Below, piece by piece: positions 63,837 through 64,000 of a stretch of 64,000 nucleotides of DNA. Origin of the DNA: Carboxylicivirga marina (GTDB lineage: Bacteria > Bacteroidota > Bacteroidia > Bacteroidales > Marinilabiliaceae); NCBI RefSeq assembly GCF_016612505.1, contig NZ_JAENRR010000014.1, forward strand, positions 52,034 through 116,033, in the 5' to 3' direction. The number at the start of each line of letters is the position of its first letter. The stretch's first letter is position 1. The position numbers and the translations under genes are program-made. The notes beneath the pieces were generated by a model that was given only the letters and a program-made list of their open reading frames with translations, was not told where the DNA came from and did no database searches.

Positions 63837-63860
63837 CACGCCAACACGCGGTATAGTTAA
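63837..63860 (+). repeat. attC-like site 5, left end only
   Basis: CACGCCAAC is the exact complement of the boundary GTTGGCGTG of cassette 5, followed by ACGCGGTATAG as in the other left arms. No central palindrome or right arm follows in the remaining 140 bp, so the site is truncated or diverged at the end of the array. Confidence 0.7.
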
Positions 63861-63946
63861 TAAGGGTTTCAGTGATTTTCGGGGTGCAGTATTCCGCTCT
63901 AAAGTTTGCTGTAACTTGATAGTTAGTTAATCCTTAACAACATCAT

Positions 63947-63993
63947 AAGTCATTAGTTATCAACAATAAATGTGAATAACTAATGGCTTTTAA
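63947..63993 (+). terminator. Possible terminator after the cassette array
   Basis: CATTAGTTAT (63951-63960) and ATAACTAATG (63976-63985) form a 10-bp stem, extended by AAG/CTT across one wobble pair, with a 15-nt loop and a few T. The 155 bp after the array otherwise hold no gene. Confidence 0.5.
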
Positions 63994-64000
63994 GCATTCT

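Larger units (their letters stand above)
58732..63845 (+). mobile_element. Integron-like gene cassette array without a visible integrase (CALIN-like)
   Basis: Five or six cassettes in tandem, all rightward, boundaries at about 58732, 59462, 60174, (60625), 61112, 61793 and 63845. Each cassette begins GTT followed by a variable 6-7 nt, and ends at a repeat whose first 9-10 nt are the reverse complement of that start: GTTGGGCGC/GCGCCCAAC, GTTAGCGAGA/TCTCGCTAAC, GTTGTAAACA/TGTTTACAAC, GTTGGTAGCT/AGCTACCAAC, GTTGGCGTG/CACGCCAAC. ORFs start 24-58 nt after the boundary, and some stop codons lie inside the next repeat. This is the signature of cassette insertion by an integron-type tyrosine recombinase. 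No intI is found in the window, as in clusters of attC sites lacking integrases. The sites deviate from GTTRRRY and are unusually long. Confidence 0.8.

Noticed and set aside
58732..63845. Transposon-borne island
   Set aside because: No transposase, terminal inverted repeats or target duplications; the boundary complementarity is specific to cassette recombination.
1..64000. tRNA, rRNA and known riboswitches
   Set aside because: Intergenic gaps were read for T-loop and acceptor patterns and for FMN, TPP and cobalamin motifs; none was convincing.

Overview
The window looks like a chromosomal segment of a Bacteroidota bacterium, probably class Bacteroidia and of a Marinilabiliales-like type. 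The order is inference. The phylum is supported by three things: Bacteroidota-type promoters (a TTTG box about 19-20 nt upstream of TAnnTTTG) before several genes, weak or absent Shine-Dalgarno sequences, and families such as DUF4286, DUF6261, DUF6051, TlpA-like lipid/thioredoxin proteins and a signal-peptide-bearing CNT transporter. No rRNA, tRNA, CRISPR array, transposase or integrase gene was recognised.

Layout. 0-8 kb: a truncated MORN-repeat protein, a nucleoside transporter, a bifunctional nuclease, then rplU-rpmA-serS, DUF4286, ruvC, and a coaD/thioredoxin-like pair. 8-15 kb: a minus-strand trio (SLC12-like transporter, GT39-like membrane glycosyltransferase, methyltransferase-GT2 fusion), a MITE-like palindrome and uraA. 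15-25 kb is a looser region of hypotheticals: DUF6261, a HEPN-like protein, a small membrane protein, an outer-membrane barrel, an ABM protein, a PQQ-type propeller, a CDF-like transporter and lipoproteins. Between them lie REP-like palindromes, a 21-bp tandem array and a duplicated 100-bp repeat. 25-28 kb: dapD and two tandem carboxypeptidase-regulatory-domain genes, the second with a stop codon in its signal peptide.

28-41.7 kb is a complete branched-chain amino acid operon: ilvD-ilvB-ilvN-ilvC-leuA-leuC-leuD-cimA-like-leuB-ilvA. It is preceded by a promoter, a 22-codon leader peptide rich in Ile/Leu/Val, and a classical terminator/antiterminator attenuator. It carries two potential routes to 2-oxobutyrate (threonine deaminase, and citramalate via LeuCDB). 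41.7-58.5 kb is mostly housekeeping: an SPFH protein with a ribbon-helix-helix partner, the znuACB zinc importer with a palindromic operator overlapping its promoter, a membrane LytTR regulator, transketolase, pdxB, a cyclic-2,3-DPG synthase-like protein, acpH, prmC, ribD, cls and an SDR.

58.7-63.85 kb is the most striking part: an integron-like gene cassette array without an integrase in view. At least five cassettes, all read rightward and most carrying one small unrecognised ORF, are separated by imperfect repeats of about 200 bp. The first 9-10 nt of each cassette (beginning GTT) are the exact reverse complement of the 9-10 nt (ending AAC) at the start of the repeat that closes the same cassette, in five of five cases. 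The repeats fold into long hairpins. Their arms covary, and their unpaired A/C positions on the top strand become G-T pairs on the bottom strand, as in bottom-strand attC sites of integrons. The sites are longer than usual attC sites and do not follow the GTTRRRY consensus. Cassette cargo includes small membrane proteins, a 12-unit 21-bp tandem array, and a 663-aa protein with a PIN-like domain and C-terminal membrane segments.
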